A DNA stretch of 64,000 bases from Triglochin maritima. Taxonomy: Eukaryota; Streptophyta; Magnoliopsida; Alismatales; Juncaginaceae. The notes beneath the pieces were generated by a model that saw only the letters and a program-made list of their open reading frames with translations, had not been told where the DNA came from and did not search any database. Position numbers and translations under genes: made by a program. Numbering within the stretch: position 1 is the first letter of the stretch; every line of letters starts with the position of its first letter. Positions 1 through 12,500 of this stretch are shown here, in pieces. The stretch spans positions 7,457,501 to 7,521,500 of the forward strand of contig OY821777.1 in NCBI GenBank assembly GCA_963682175.1. Direction: 5' to 3'.

Positions 1-583
1 TATAAGGAAAACAAGGATGTGGAACCGGCATCATACCTGGATCCCTCGACAAGTTAAAATTGGATGGTAGTTGTGGAGAAATGGGGACAAAATAGTTTGG
101 GATTACCGCATTCCCGAGAGGAGGAAATAGGCCATAACTAGGCTTAGGGAACCCAGGCACCATCATATTGTGACGTGATGAAGAGATCAACTGATGATTT
201 ATGTTTGGGAAACCATTCATGGGTCTATTCCCCTCACCAAGGTGACCGCGGGCGATGTTAGGAAAAATGAAGGGAGGAGGTCTAACACTAGAAGAGGGGT
301 GATGTTTTGGTTGGTATGAAGAGTAGGAGTTTATGACACTGGTCGGCTCTAGGAGAGAAATAGGTAAGCTTCCACTTGAGAGATACCTTGGAGTTTGTTG
401 TGGCTTCCACTCCGGTTTAAAGAACTTGTCCGGATGCACAACATATGGTGGAGGCATGAGGTATGGGTCTACATATTTCTTGGTTTGCTCACTTGGTTCT
501 TCTCGTGCAATGCCCTTGCCTTTGTGCTCCTTAGTGATGCACTCTGGACAAGGGTTTGAGGTCTCTCCCTTCTTTTCAGCCAT
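1..583 (-). CDS. Proline-rich protein, C-terminal part beyond the window
   Basis: An open frame begins at an ATG at 583 (MAEKKGETSNPCPEC...) and stays open for 194 codons to base 1, so the stop and perhaps further exons lie outside the window. The N-terminus is charged and has one Cys-x-x-Cys pair (PCPEC). The rest is rich in Pro, Ser, Asn and His, with no membrane segment, signal peptide or domain that I recognise. It reads like a disordered plant regulatory or adaptor protein, but I assign no function. The region just upstream of the ATG is a GAA/TTC-rich tract typical of a plant 5' leader. Codon use and the absence of stops over 580 bases support a real gene. Shorter frames on the other strand here are shadows. 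Confidence 0.62.
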   Translation of the reverse strand, partial: MAEKKGETSNPCPECITKEHKGKGIAREEPSEQTKKYVDPYLMPPPYVVHPDKFFKPEWKPQQTPRYLSSGSLPISLLEPTSVINSYSSYQPKHHPSSSVRPPPFIFPNIARGHLGEGNRPMNGFPNINHQLISSSRHNMMVPGFPKPSYGLFPPLGNAVIPNYFVPISPQLPSNFNLSRDPGMMPVPHPCFPY

Positions 584-608
584 AAAGAAGAAGAAGAAGA
601 AGAAAAAA
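584..608. repeat. GAA/TTC microsatellite in a 5' leader
   Basis: An imperfect GAA run lies directly upstream of the ATG at 583. On the coding strand it is a pyrimidine-rich TTC tract, which is common in plant 5' UTRs. Confidence 0.6.
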
Positions 609-2284
609 CACCAAAAAGAGAAGATAGGATAGAAAGAAGATCGATAGAGGAAGGATTTGGGATTCACCTTAAGAAAATGGAGGGCATGAGCTGGTGGGCT
701 TTTAAATGTAGAAAGAGAGTGAAAGAGCGGGACCGTGTGTTGTGCTGTTAATGATTTGGGAGGGAAAAGGGGTGACACGTGTGATGAGTGCAGAAATTTT
801 AGGGTTTGCATGCATATCCTACGTCAAAACGGCACGTGAGATTTAAAATATATTAGACTCAATATATTACTATGTTAATGAGAACTAGAAATCTAAAATC
901 CGATTTTATTCTTCTTTATATATATATATTTATTTAGTATGTGCCAACGAGGAGTCATCATAAAACAACCTGAAATTTTATAGGGAAACTTCTTCTCACT
1001 AATTGTGACCTTATCATCCCCTTCTGTATTAATCCTCTATAAATGATAAGTTACTAAGTTCATTGCCCGCAATGAGAAGGCATTTAGTAACTTACAACAT
1101 TTAGCTACCAAAATCATAAAAGGCATACCTTCTGCTGTAAGGCATTATCTGAAATTCGTTAGACCCACAAAAAGTGAAAAGTCAACCCTCACCAAACACC
1201 TGCAAGATAAGCCAATAAAACTTCAAAGACATCGTAAGCGTGCTACATAGAAGAATGGATCGCACATGAAGAGAAGCATGACAACAAGATTTTACAAGGG
1301 AAACCTCTATCAGCATTATACGGGGGAAAATGTCGGCAACAAACTAAAGAGTTGTCATATTAGGAAAAGGTATTATAGAAGTGGACAACTAAACATTGTC
1401 TTCCAAGAAAATCGAAGGTATCGACAAGACTTGCCCCTCGGACAACTAGCAGAAAATTCAACTTGCAGCAAAAAGATGAACATAAACGTACGGGTTAATA
1501 TGTAAAACATAACCCAGATTCGCAACTCAGAATGATGCAAATGTATATCAATAGATGTGGCCGGGACCATTAAGAAAAGTAGGCCCACTATACAAGTATA
1601 CAACGTTATGCTTCTATATTTGATATCTGATAAGTGATAACACCATTCCCAAAGCCCAAAGTAATTAAAACTTATTCAAATTAATTAGATAAATGACCGA
1701 TTGATCGCAATCCAGTGAAGCAGCTGGTTGCATCTTAAGTGGTTTTCAAGAAAAGAAAAACAAATCCAAGAGGACTATATATCACTTCTTGATTTTGTTT
1801 CATGAATACAATTTGGCCAACAAGATTTCTTTCTTTTCCAAGATGATCGTTACCGCTGGATGTTCCTGTTTGGGACGTTAAAAGCAAATATATTTTTGCA
1901 GTCAGGTATGTATGTATGTGTATGTAAGTTCATCCATCCAACCCGGACCATGCAGTATTATACATTTTGCTCCTTAAATATAGTCTAGAATAATGTATGG
2001 GTACAAAATTATTTTACGCATACATTTGAATTTTATCTTTATTCAAAGTGAACTAGCACGAAATGTAAATATTCACGTCGTACTTAATTATATAATACAT
2101 CACAATCAGTCTTCAATCTCTCTAGAAAGGTTTTTCATCTGCTCTTAGTTATAACCAGCATCCAATGTTTTGCTTTTGCCAACTAATTCAGAAAAGGGGT
2201 GTTTTTTATATGAGTTTTTGCTTGCATATAAAAACAACTGACTTATAAAAATGTAATCGTTCTTTACAAATTTCCTTATGTGTA
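609..2284. other. AT-rich intergenic DNA, no gene seen
   Basis: Upstream region of the proline-rich gene. The frames at about 1266-1603 overlap on opposite strands, lack recognisable motifs and look fortuitous. A CACGTG G-box-like site occurs near 832. No RNA gene or element was recognised. Confidence 0.5.
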
Positions 2285-2431
2285 ACTAACTACAATTATT
2301 TTTTATGCATAAGTGATTATTTATTCAGAGATGTCACACCATTGACATTTTCTGTTAACTACAGTTATGGTGTTAAATATATTAAAATTTAATTATAAAT
2401 TTTACATAAAAATCCTTATGCTATAAAAAAT

Positions 2432-2807
2432 AGGTTAATTACAGTTTGCCCCCCTGAAGTTTCAAAGTTAACAGTTACCTCCCATGAACTTTAATTTTGT
2501 AACACTTTCCCATTGAACTTTAAAAACTCATTATTTAACACTCAATCCGACCCAAATTCCAACCATATCCGACCTCCGTTTCGATCCAAACTTTCACGTA
2601 AATATAGGTTTCGGAGTGTATTAGGGATACAACAAAAACAATTAGGAAAAAAACGTCGAATGTGTGTTAAATAATGAGTTTTTTTAAGTTCAATGGGTAA
2701 AGTGTTACAATATTAAAGTTCAGGGAAGGTAACTGTTAACTTTGAAACTTCAGGGGGGGGAGAGTGATACCAAGACATAGTTCAGGGGGGTAAACTGTAA
2801 TTAACCC
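2432..2807. mobile_element. MITE with about 45-bp terminal inverted repeats, nested in the fold-back element
   Basis: The left end GGTTAATTACAGTTTGCCCC is mirrored at the right end by GGGGTAAACTGTAATTAACC. Further matching inverted blocks (GTTTCAAAGTTAACAGTTA and its complement) continue inward. The central part is non-coding. The nine bases on each side agree at 6 of 9 positions, a possible decayed Mutator-type duplication. This end sequence resembles widespread non-autonomous Mutator-like MITEs of plants; that family assignment is from memory. Confidence 0.65.
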
Positions 2808-2817
2808 AAAACAATTA

Positions 2818-3125
2818 GTCTCTCCTTTCTCTTCCCTTGACTCTCTGTATTCTCTCTCTCCTCTTTTTTCTCTCTCCACTTTCGCTCTCCTCTTTTTTTT
2901 ACTCTTTGTCCTCTCTTTATTATCGTTCCTCTATTTTCTCTCTCTACTCTAACGTGGTAACCTCCCTCTACACTGACTCTCGAACGAGTTGATCTGCCAC
3001 GCGGGAGAGGAGAGAGAGGAGAGCATGAAAATAGAGAGAATACATAGAGAAAGAGTGAAGAGAGAGTAGAGAGAGAAGAGAGTGAAGAGAGAGCAAAGAG
3101 AGAGAAAGGAGAGTGGGGAGAGAAG
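2818..3125. repeat. CT-rich then GA-rich low-complexity tracts
   Basis: CTCTC-type sequence to about 2960 is followed by GAGAG-type sequence from about 3000. The two form a potential long imperfect hairpin and belong to the core of the surrounding fold-back element. Confidence 0.6.
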
Positions 3126-3887
3126 AGAGTTTAAATATTAATTTTAAGATAAGTTAGGGGTTTTTGTAAAATTCACAATTAAATATTAAATATATTTAAT
3201 ACCGCTAATTTTAATTAACCGAAAATATTAACGAAGTGAATAATTGAAAAATTAGCGATACTTATGCGCAAAAAATATTTTTTATATTGACACGAAATAG
3301 ATAAAGAATTTTGATATTCTTTTAATTTAACTATTTTTAGGGTAACTTCTTTTTTGATTTACAAGAAGATCCACCATTGCCCCATGGAGGTAGCCGTTTT
3401 TAAAACTTTTGCCCCTCTAACGATAATCTCAAAATTTTCGTTTACTCGTGCCAAATAACACAACCACGTAATGTAGAACCACACCATAATATCTAGACAT
3501 TACACAAGTCAACGGGTAGAGTTAACATTTTAAACTATTTCACCTACTTGCAATCCATATTTTCACCATCACAATCACAAACCTACAACACACTACTGGA
3601 TCAAGATCGTGTTAAAGGACACTGGTTTTCCCAACCCGAGTGCCACAAAGATATCATCCACCTCATCCTTTCACGCATGCATGCATACGTCCAACCACAA
3701 AGCCATCCATCAATCTTAAGTACGTACCCCATGCAAAGGTGACGACCCAATTTGATCGCCTCACGTCTACATCTACACAAATAACAACATTTAACGTAGA
3801 ATATACATAAGTCGTTCTTAATTACGTGCGTACGCACGTCATACATATATTTGATTTGATTGATAATATTAATATTAAGAAACAAGG

Positions 3888-6403
3888 CTACATAAGAAGC
3901 GATCCCCCCTGAAGAGGGAGCATCAAAGGTGTGTCATAAACAGCACCACATGAGAAAGAAGAATCAAAGAGACCCACGTCAAATCCAAAAGGGTTAGGGT
4001 TGGAATTCTCGACCCAGTTAAGGAACTGGTCTTGGACATGTGTTGGTGGGACGTTGCACTGTTGGGGAACAGGGATGGTTTCCATGAGAGGGAAGTGATT
4101 GGATTGGGATTTGAGATGTGATGTGATGTTGGCAGGTGAATAGGGTTCGGGAAGAATTGTATCAACGGACGAAAGAAGGCCATGGCTGTTGTTGTTGTTG
4201 TTGTTGTTGTTGAAGTGGTAGGTGTAGTAATTGCTTTGCTGTAGGAAGGTTTGGATTGGAGATGTTTGGAAAGAGATGGAGGAAGAAGATGCTTCTGCCG
4301 GGAAGTAGTTATCTTGGATATATGTGTTCTTCTTCTTTTCCAATCCCTCCTTGTGAATTACTCTGCATATCACCCATTCCTCCTGTGAATAACCAAAAGA
4401 ATTTATATATACACGTTATTCTAGTTACTTCAAAGAAATATATGGTAACGTTTAAATTTTGAAGGCAAGTCATGCAGTACAATTTCAACAGGGAATTGGT
4501 ACAAAGACACCTAAATTAAATTGAAGTCAACTTACATAGTTAGCTTTATGACTGTCAATTCGGGTCATGACACGAAATTCGAACCCGAACACGACACGAA
4601 ATTTCAAATTCGGGTTGACATATTTCAGGTTCGTGTCGAATTCGGGTCGACACGAACAACACGAAGTGTAATTCGGGTCGGGTTCGGGTTTATCAAATTC
4701 GGATTTCGGGTAATTCGTGTCGACACGAAATACCTGAATTTCAAATAGAGAATAAAAAACCCTAACTCATGCCGATATTATTATTTCCGAGTTGGTGACC
4801 TACTAGCTAGCCCACAAAAACCATAGCCAAAATATTTCCGACTTACTTGTTGCTACTCACATGTTTTTATTTACTTATATTTCAATATTCGGGACAACGG
4901 ATCGTTTAATTAACAATTTATGCTCACCTATTACACAACCTTCTGTTCCTTTTTTTTTGATAACCAAATTAATAATGTAAATTTACTTGATCATTATTAA
5001 GATAGTATGACATCATTAGTTAGTTGCATGTGGGTTTGGTTATACCTTGAAAGTGTATTGACTAGAGAAGTCCCCATCAAGGCGGTACTCATGAAGAATC
5101 CACTTGGTCTTCTCTCCACGAGGGGCTCTTCCTCTGTAGAAAACCAAGGTTTTCTTCAGTCCCACAAGAGAGCCATTGAAGGCACTATACACCTCCCTAT
5201 CTTTGCCTGTTGCCTTCCAATACCCAGCAACCGTGGCCCTATTAGTCCTCAATCCCGTCGGGTACTTCCTGTCCTTGAGGGTGTAAAAGTACCACTCTCT
5301 TTCTCCCATCTTAGCTCTATCTGTACATGTCATATTCCAAACACACACAAATTACTGGAAAAGTGGCAAAGATTGCATGCAACTAACTTCAGCAGCATGT
5401 TGTGCACTACTAATTTGAATCTCATGTAATCAATAGAGACAAGTGAGCGTAAGGGAGTGTGATGGTTAATTGTATCTCTACTTATGCAAATAGTTGGACC
5501 TTATATATACCTTAACTATATATGATAGTTAATCAAAACACATTCAAGATTCAAAAAACCCAATGCATGATGTTGCGAGTTTATCTATATATATGTCTTA
5601 CTTTAATTTAGGGTTTAGAAATATAAAAAATCATGTCATGCGGGATCGATTAAGTACGAGACACTAATTAAGAAGAGCAAACATCGCAGAACTTTGAAGA
5701 GTCATCCCCCACAACTTAAGGGACAACAAGTTGCTTAATGTTCCAAAACATCAAGACTTCAACTTGAAAATCCTTGACAACATGAAAGCCATACTTATAT
5801 CCTTAATTCATAAGGTCGTGAGCTTATGTATGCAACTTGTTTAAAGTTTAACGACGAAAAAGGAAGATTAATGTCTTGGGGAAATAATTATAGAACTAAA
5901 ATTTCAATATGGAACACTAGCTCATATATATTACAATGTTTTGAGGAGTTTTCATAAGTACAAAGTTGTATAGCTACAAGGGTTTCCTCCCACAATGACC
6001 ACAATACTCTTACTAAAATCCAAATTGCTTAATCCTAGAATACATCACAACTTCCAACTTAAAAAACCCATGAATCCAAGAAGAAAAAAACATATCCATA
6101 ATCCATCCATGATCACTGCATAAACAAAACAGTAACCCAAAAAACCCTAGCTAGTTGTGTGAAGTGCTCACCATATATAACATGAACACTGGTTTGTTTA
6201 CCTGGAAGTTCCCAAGGCTCGCATCTGTTTAGATCAACCTCCACAATGTCCACCCCACACCCACCTCCATTGTAAACCTTAGAGGCCAAGTAAAAGGTGA
6301 CCAGCTCGTCATCAGTAGGGTGGAATCGAAAGCCTGGTGGAAGGCCATACTCATTGGTGTCGTCGAACATTAAATCCCACAACATCTCCCCCATGACATG
6401 CAC
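3888..6403 (-). CDS. NAC-domain transcription factor, CUC3/NAC058-like
   Basis: Three exons on the minus strand: 6403-6202, 5320-5046 and 4382-3888, with GT..AG introns in phases 1 and 0, giving 323 residues (320 from the next ATG at 6394). The NAC domain is complete. Subdomain A is [21 protein letters not shown] contain [12 protein letters not shown] and [20 protein letters not shown] has the DNA-contacting [11 protein letters not shown], and E ends [11 protein letters not shown]. The LASKV and [14 protein letters not shown] wording is that of the CUC3/NAC058 branch, known for organ-boundary and root-barrier roles; the exact orthology is inferred. The C-terminal half is low complexity with an eight-Asn run and an aromatic/Leu-rich end, as expected for an activation domain. 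I saw no miR164 site. Intron 2 carries a hAT-like repeat. Intact, expected nuclear. Confidence 0.9.
4188..4211. repeat. GTT/AAC microsatellite encoding poly-Asn
   Basis: Eight perfect triplets within exon 3 of the NAC gene encode eight consecutive Asn residues. The array is in frame, so length change by whole units would not disrupt the protein. Confidence 0.85.
4545..4745. mobile_element. hAT-like non-autonomous repeat in NAC intron 2
   Basis: A cluster of CGGGT, CGACACGAA and TTCGTGTCG motifs in both orientations starts at ACTGTCAATTCGGGTC and fades near 4745. Such CGTGTC-rich units with a TGTCAA end are common plant hAT-type MITEs; a better preserved relative may lie at 51.4-51.9 kb. The right end and target duplication are not clear. 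Confidence 0.5.
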
Positions 6404-7819
6404 TCAAAGTCTTGCAAAAAAAAGATGTAGCATGGATGAGGTTTATTCACACTCAAGCCAATCATATATTAATGGGCAGTTTGGATTCACATTGAATGGC
6501 TCAACTCGTGCCGTACGTGACACACCTGGTAGGGTTCTAAACAGGAATAGCTTGCTTTTGGAGAAAGTGGAAAGAGAAATTTAATGCTCCTTTGGCTGCA
6601 CACTGCTTGAGAGGAGTAGTACATGAATGCTATATCACATACATACATATATGGTTTCAAAAGTCTCTATGCTTATTCAGTTATCATGTGAGAACACCCA
6701 AAATAATCTTTTGATTGGTTAATCATAATTGTGATGACAGGACTAGTGGTGCAAATGATTATGGTGTTTGAGAAAGATGTACAAGATTTCATTGTTTGTT
6801 TTTCTTATGTAGTAGAAGAAAGAGATGAAGCAATATCGGTTAGTGGAGTAAAACCAGTGTATTAGTATTTTAAAGTTGTCGCCATTCGTTGGAAGAACAT
6901 TTTCGAGACTGACTTAGTTGATAGATCTCCGATCTTAAATCAACCTCGACTTGTAAGAGAATGTTAGTTTGTAGGCACATTTTCAAACAATGAGGTGTTA
7001 ACTAATTAATATGCATGCATTATCAGGCTAAGAAGGTGCAACATGATTAGAGTGCACTTTGAGGTGGAGGGTTCCAACTTCCAAACAGTGTGATGCAGTG
7101 AAGAAAGTTGGTTGTGCAGAGTGCATTGAATGGATAAGGACAGCAAAGATTAGGGTTTTATTGAGGAGTGGAGGGGGAAGGAGAGTGGGGGGAGGTGTGT
7201 GTATCACCAGAAGGGAAAACAGAAATTTTGGTATCCGTACAAAATATTGCAGGGAAGGACCGGCCTTTCTGACATACAATCTAAGACATAGTGATGGGAA
7301 TGGGTGTCCCTAAATGCCCTCCATGGTAATTATTGGACTCTTCCCCCTCCCGTGACCTCCAGAGTTACCGTATAGAGTTAGAATGTGGGTTTCATTATTT
7401 TGGGTGTGATTATGAATGGATTCTCTGAGGGCATTTTGTCTTAGAGGGTGAAAGATGCTCTTGAGAAGACAGAAATGGTTTGGACACCCAAGTCCAAGAA
7501 TGATACATATATGCATGTTGATTGCAAAAGGTTTTCATTTATGTTCTTCTGATTGGAAATCATCACAATGTGATTACACCAAAATAAATGATCAACCAAC
7601 CAAAGGACGTATGACATACTAATAAAAGAAAATTTTCGCAGGATAATGAATAACATCTCTAAACTACAAAAAAACAAGTTGCACTGCTAACATCATTACC
7701 TCCCCGGCCGTCTTAATAATTATCACTTGTCAAACAGATAATTAATAAACGAATTATCTGATGTTGGAAAAAGTAGGGATGTGGAAGTGAAGACATGGAG
7801 GGATAAGAGAAATGAAAGG
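6404..7819. other. Upstream region of the NAC gene
   Basis: AT-rich DNA with scattered short fortuitous frames. It should contain the NAC promoter, but no TATA box can be placed with confidence. No other gene or repeat was recognised. Confidence 0.4.
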
Positions 7820-7835
7820 TGCACGTGCACGTGCA
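7820..7835. promoter_or_regulatory. 16-bp perfect palindrome with two abutting G-boxes
   Basis: TGCACGTGCACGTGCA reads the same on both strands and holds two CACGTG cores at 7822 and 7828. G-boxes bind plant bHLH and bZIP factors. Its target gene is unclear: it is about 1.4 kb upstream of the NAC start and 1.7 kb past the end of the FHA gene. Confidence 0.4.
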
Positions 7836-9561
7836 GAGAGCAGAGGCGAAGGGACGAGTCGGTGTTAGATGGGCGGCCAAAGGCCGCGCACACGCTTTCT
7901 TTGCCAGACCTGACCTGCCTGACCTCTGTCTATATGCATACATGACCTTACAAGTTACTACTACCACTTTTTTCCAAGAAAGAATCTCAAAGTGGAGTGG
8001 TGTGGGACCCAACCACACATACCTGCACAGAACACACACTTCTCTGGGAGTTGTGGTGGTTCTCTCTTTTCTTCTCAAGTCTGTCTCACCCACCCATATT
8101 ATGAAATGGAAACACTGTTGTGTCCAGAGTCCTTCACATTTCCTGCAATCTCCCATCTTTCTCTGTTTCTCCCTGCCTCCTAGGCCTACCTAGTTGGTGA
8201 TGGTGTTGTAGGCCGGCAAAACTCTGTAGACTGTGGTAGCTAGGCCTTTTGGCAACTAACACTTCGCCCCCACCCAACCCAACCCAACCCAATCAATGAA
8301 TGCTCAATCACACACACCTTCTCATTCTGTAGCAGTAATTAATCCTATTAATTCAACACATGTAGCATGCATTAACTTGCTTAAGTTAATATACTTTTTA
8401 AAAGCATCCTCTTATATGTTTTCTAATTGTAATCTCGAGACATAAATAATCACACGTTAGGATTAGATTCTTGATCTAGGTCAATACAATACTAGTAAAG
8501 ATCTATCAGGGATCAACTTAGTTTCTAGTTGAAGGCTTAAAGATGAGAATGACATCATTCCCTGTAATAATTAATCAACCAGTCTGAAAGCTCTATGATT
8601 TAATTTAAATGAATTACTCAAACCTTGTTTCATTATTCATATTTGACAAAATATTTATAGAATCGCAACAGAATTTACAACATTATCATGGTCATCACAG
8701 ATGCAAATAGAAGCACGATAAAATTCCTGCCTGAAGTAGAAGATATCATCTTCCTGTCTTTCCAGAAGAGCGAAGTACATCGAAGTATAGTTTGGTTTCC
8801 CAAACATGGCGGGGGACTAAACTATGTACGGTTGTTCTAACTTCCTCGACATATTTTAATAATGTAGTATCGAATTCCTTGTAATGGAGAGAAAAGTTGT
8901 ACATGTCATACACCTAAATCACTAGGCAAATCCCTGCTTTCTCAGCATTTGTAACTCTTATTGCAACCAAAACGGTTCTAAAACTTCTGTAACATCTATC
9001 CATTGAAGGCTTTGCCATACCATGTCATTACTCTGGGTGATGGAGTCCCAAACGATACGTGTTAGTTCGAATTTGATAGATATGGACACCAGATTTCGAC
9101 ACTGTGCCTACACTTAAAAATATACTGGTTTGGGGAAATATTTCCCATACCTAAAGCATTTGACTTATAAAAGCGTATTTGTTGCCCTCACCAAGGTTTT
9201 TGTAAAAGCCATATCGCCCTAAAAAACAATTGGACGAATATGCAAAAAAAATCTGCCAAAAACATTATCTTTCCATAAAATCAACACATTCTAAAAGACA
9301 AAAGTCTAAGGGTAAACATTGTTGCATGCTACAAAATTGTAAACATTAACTGCAACAGTAGTATCATTTTTGGAGTCATGTACACATTTTATGTAGACAA
9401 AGGTTGAGATCCATAACTAGACTACACACCTTTACAGATAACCGAAGTTTGATGGTCTCTGAAACAAGCTATTTCCAACTAGAATGTTAGATATACAAGG
9501 AATGAAGATGCAAAACCACACTAATTACAGAAAGACAAGAGCAACAACTCAGTACTCTTTG
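7836..9561. other. Intergenic DNA and 3' flank of the FHA gene
   Basis: Between about 7713 and 8193 long frames exist on both strands (up to 147 codons), but they overlap, show no family features and are rich in simple CA/CT sequence, so I do not call them. A CCCAACC-rich tract lies at about 8270-8295. The last several hundred bases before 9562 probably include the 3' UTR of the FHA gene. Confidence 0.4.
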
Positions 9562-12500
9562 TTAAGAAATTTTGCTACGCAACCCATCAAACTCTGAACT
9601 TCGTACCTTTTTTTCTATTGTTGGCTTGTTCGAAAGATATTGCCTAACGGAAGTTTGATTTACCTCAAATATAAATGACATTCCTCTAACCTGCGAAAAC
9701 AATGGAACCCAACTTCACTTTCTAGCAACAAACCTCCAAGTAATAATTTCAAAAACTTTTGATATCATGCACAGGTCAATTTAACAAATGACAAGTCTTT
9801 ACAGGAAAGTATACCCAAAAATAACAACCAGAAGAATAATCACAGCAAAACATACCTCAATCAGACACCCTGACCTCAGAGTGCAGCATTTACCCCTTAA
9901 GACTTCCTTGTCATTAACCTTCAAAGGAAACCTACCCACATTACGAAGGGAGAAGATCCCATCTTCATCCATCTGTATAATTGCCTGTCTCACGAAATAT
10001 AAAAGATCAGATGGGTGAGGTTGGCACATTTGAAGTTTATATGCACCTAATATATAGCAAATAACAACGTCAAAGCAATACAACTCGTGAGTCGTGACAA
10101 ATAGGTGATGTATCAAACAAGAACGCAGATGATACAATCGGGTACTCATCTAACTAAATAAAATGTACATTGAACCGATCTAATTATTCCTTACAAAGAA
10201 CATGGCATCTTGGAAGGAATAATAATCCAAATATGGAAGCATCAGAAGGTGCAGAAAATGCAACCCCCTTTCCATATTTAAATGAGCACGTCAATATTTG
10301 TGAATGGAAACAAGTTGATCTTAGTATTGTATTTGAATTATGAAGTCAGTAGGTCTCAAAAGTTATTAATTAAACATGCATAAAATAAATAAATAGACAG
10401 CTATAGTTCTACAGGGCATAAAGAAGAATAACCCGGTCATGTATTTTCTTGTAAACATTGTGTAAACATTACAACAAGAATTCATCTCGAAGCCGACCAA
10501 CACTGAGTTAACATTATGCAAACTAAGTTTAGTTTTATCAAGAGAAGAAGCCAAATTTCAGACATTATGCACATAGCAACAGTGTACAACTACCTTTGTC
10601 TCTTCATGATTAAAAGTGTTTCCGTATTGGCCAATGTCCAAAGGAAAAAATTGGGAATATGTGAAAAGTTACAATTCAACGTCAACATTTCAATTCTAAT
10701 CCTTGATCTATATGGACAGAAGCATGCACTCCACCTTGCCACAAAGTAACCAGAGTATAACACTAATAAACAAGCATGTGAGATCCAATAATTGCATTGG
10801 TGTACATAATTTTAAATTAACTAAGTTATTGTATCACCAAGAGGTAACTACAGTATTCTGGTCATAGTAGTAACTGGCATATGATACTTTAACGAAGAAA
10901 CAAGCACATCATATCAAGCAATAGTACTTGAACCATAATATTACCACAATTTTTAGTAGGGTATCTGCGTAAGATGAAATTCAATTTATAATTAGAAATA
11001 TCACACCTGTCGTCGAGAGATTTTGTTCGCCCGCCCTTCTCTTTGTAAGTCTATGTCAACATATGATTCCCTTGTGCCTCTCCCAAGTAATACCTATGGA
11101 GCTCATAGTTCAGAAACTGGAAAAGATCCAGGACTACAAAACGTACGAGAAAATTTATTTGCACAACAATTAAATCAGCTCATTAAGAGATGAAATGGAA
11201 GAGTTGAACTATGATCAACAAAAGTGTTAGTTAAATACCTGACATTTATTTATGTAATACTTTAAATAACGCCCATAAATGACTGCGAAGGCTCCATTTG
11301 ACACAATAGATCTTTGTAGGTATGAAGACACACCTTGTTCTAATCTTATAATTGCTTTCTTGGTAACCAAGTGCTGATACCTCAATGCTGAACATGTGTT
11401 TCAGAAATATTAAAATCAAGAAGTCACATTGTATTGATAGAGGCAATTTTTTTGTAAAAATTACCTTCTCTGGAATAGAAATATGATTCCTGGTCATCTG
11501 AGGACAGGTCCATGGCAAGTATCTAGAAAAAAATGAACACGTGCATTATCAGCATGAATTGGTAACCAATTATCAGAAAAACACACGAAGAATGGGTGAA
11601 AGCAAAATAAGGAGAACTGATAACACACCATTGCTTCAACATCAGAAACATTTGGCAGCTCATTTTCACTATCAGAATATTTCTCTTCGATATCTGATGT
11701 TGAAGTGATTTCCACTTGACCTGGAAATAAAATCTCCGAGGAATTCCCATATACATGACATATAGAACGGACTTCATTTGTTAATGCCATTTCTTCATCA
11801 GCCATGTGTGACTTAGCATGGAAGGAGGTTTGAACTACCTTCTCTTCATTTCTATCCTGGCACTTGTTATAATTTGTATGTTCTGCCACGCCATGAGTTA
11901 CCGTATCATTCTCAAGTAAAATAGCTGTCGCAGAAAATGAGGCACCAACAGCAGAGGTATCAGATGGATTTGCACTATTATATCCTTTGTTGTATGTTCC
12001 GGATAAGGAAACACCATCTAATGGCTCAGATCTTGCCCTTGGAAATGGTTGCATCGTACCTTCGTGTCCAATCAAAGGTATTAGGTTGTTTTGAGATGTT
12101 TCCCTGCCTCCCCTTTCTCCATTTAAACTATTGACCTTTCTGTCCACAAAATTCTTGCTTGGGGAAACTGATAAATCCTCAGACTTGTGATTCAAATTTA
12201 TCAAGAATAATGCAGCATGACCCTTGGCAGGTGGAATTAAGTGATTATTACAAGGGATTTCAGGATCCTCTGTGTTCAATGTGCAGACAACAGGTCCTTG
12301 AAGTGGTCCATAAGCGCTTATGACTTCTGTAGGTGCTTTTGTCGCATAAGATGCCAATCCATTGCCATTACCTCCACCGACATTGACAAGCGCTTCGCTA
12401 GCAGCTTTCTGGGATTCACCTGTAGAGGAAACATCAGCTATCACATGACACTTCTCAACGGTATCTACATTGATAGAGTGATTTTTCACATGATCTTGTT

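Larger units (their letters stand above)
2285..3295. mobile_element. Fold-back element with long degenerate inverted arms
   Basis: The left arm (about 2290-2425) and right arm (about 3145-3290) are inverted copies. Shared blocks include TTTTATGCATAAGT against TTTTGCGCATAAGT, a TTAAATATATT block, and AATTTTACATAAAAATCC against AATTTTACAAAAACCCC. The inside carries a pyrimidine-rich arm (about 2818-2960) and a purine-rich arm (about 3000-3125) that could also pair. No coding capacity. The outer ends and any target duplication were not resolved. Another MITE sits inside the left half, so this element is the older of the two. Confidence 0.55.

Noticed and set aside
5046..5320. miR164 target site in the NAC gene
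   Set aside because: No stretch resembling the miR164 complement was found; CUC3-type genes usually lack it.
7713..8193. 147-codon minus frame and 124-codon plus frame
   Set aside because: They overlap on opposite strands, are rich in simple sequence and show no recognisable domain or splice context.
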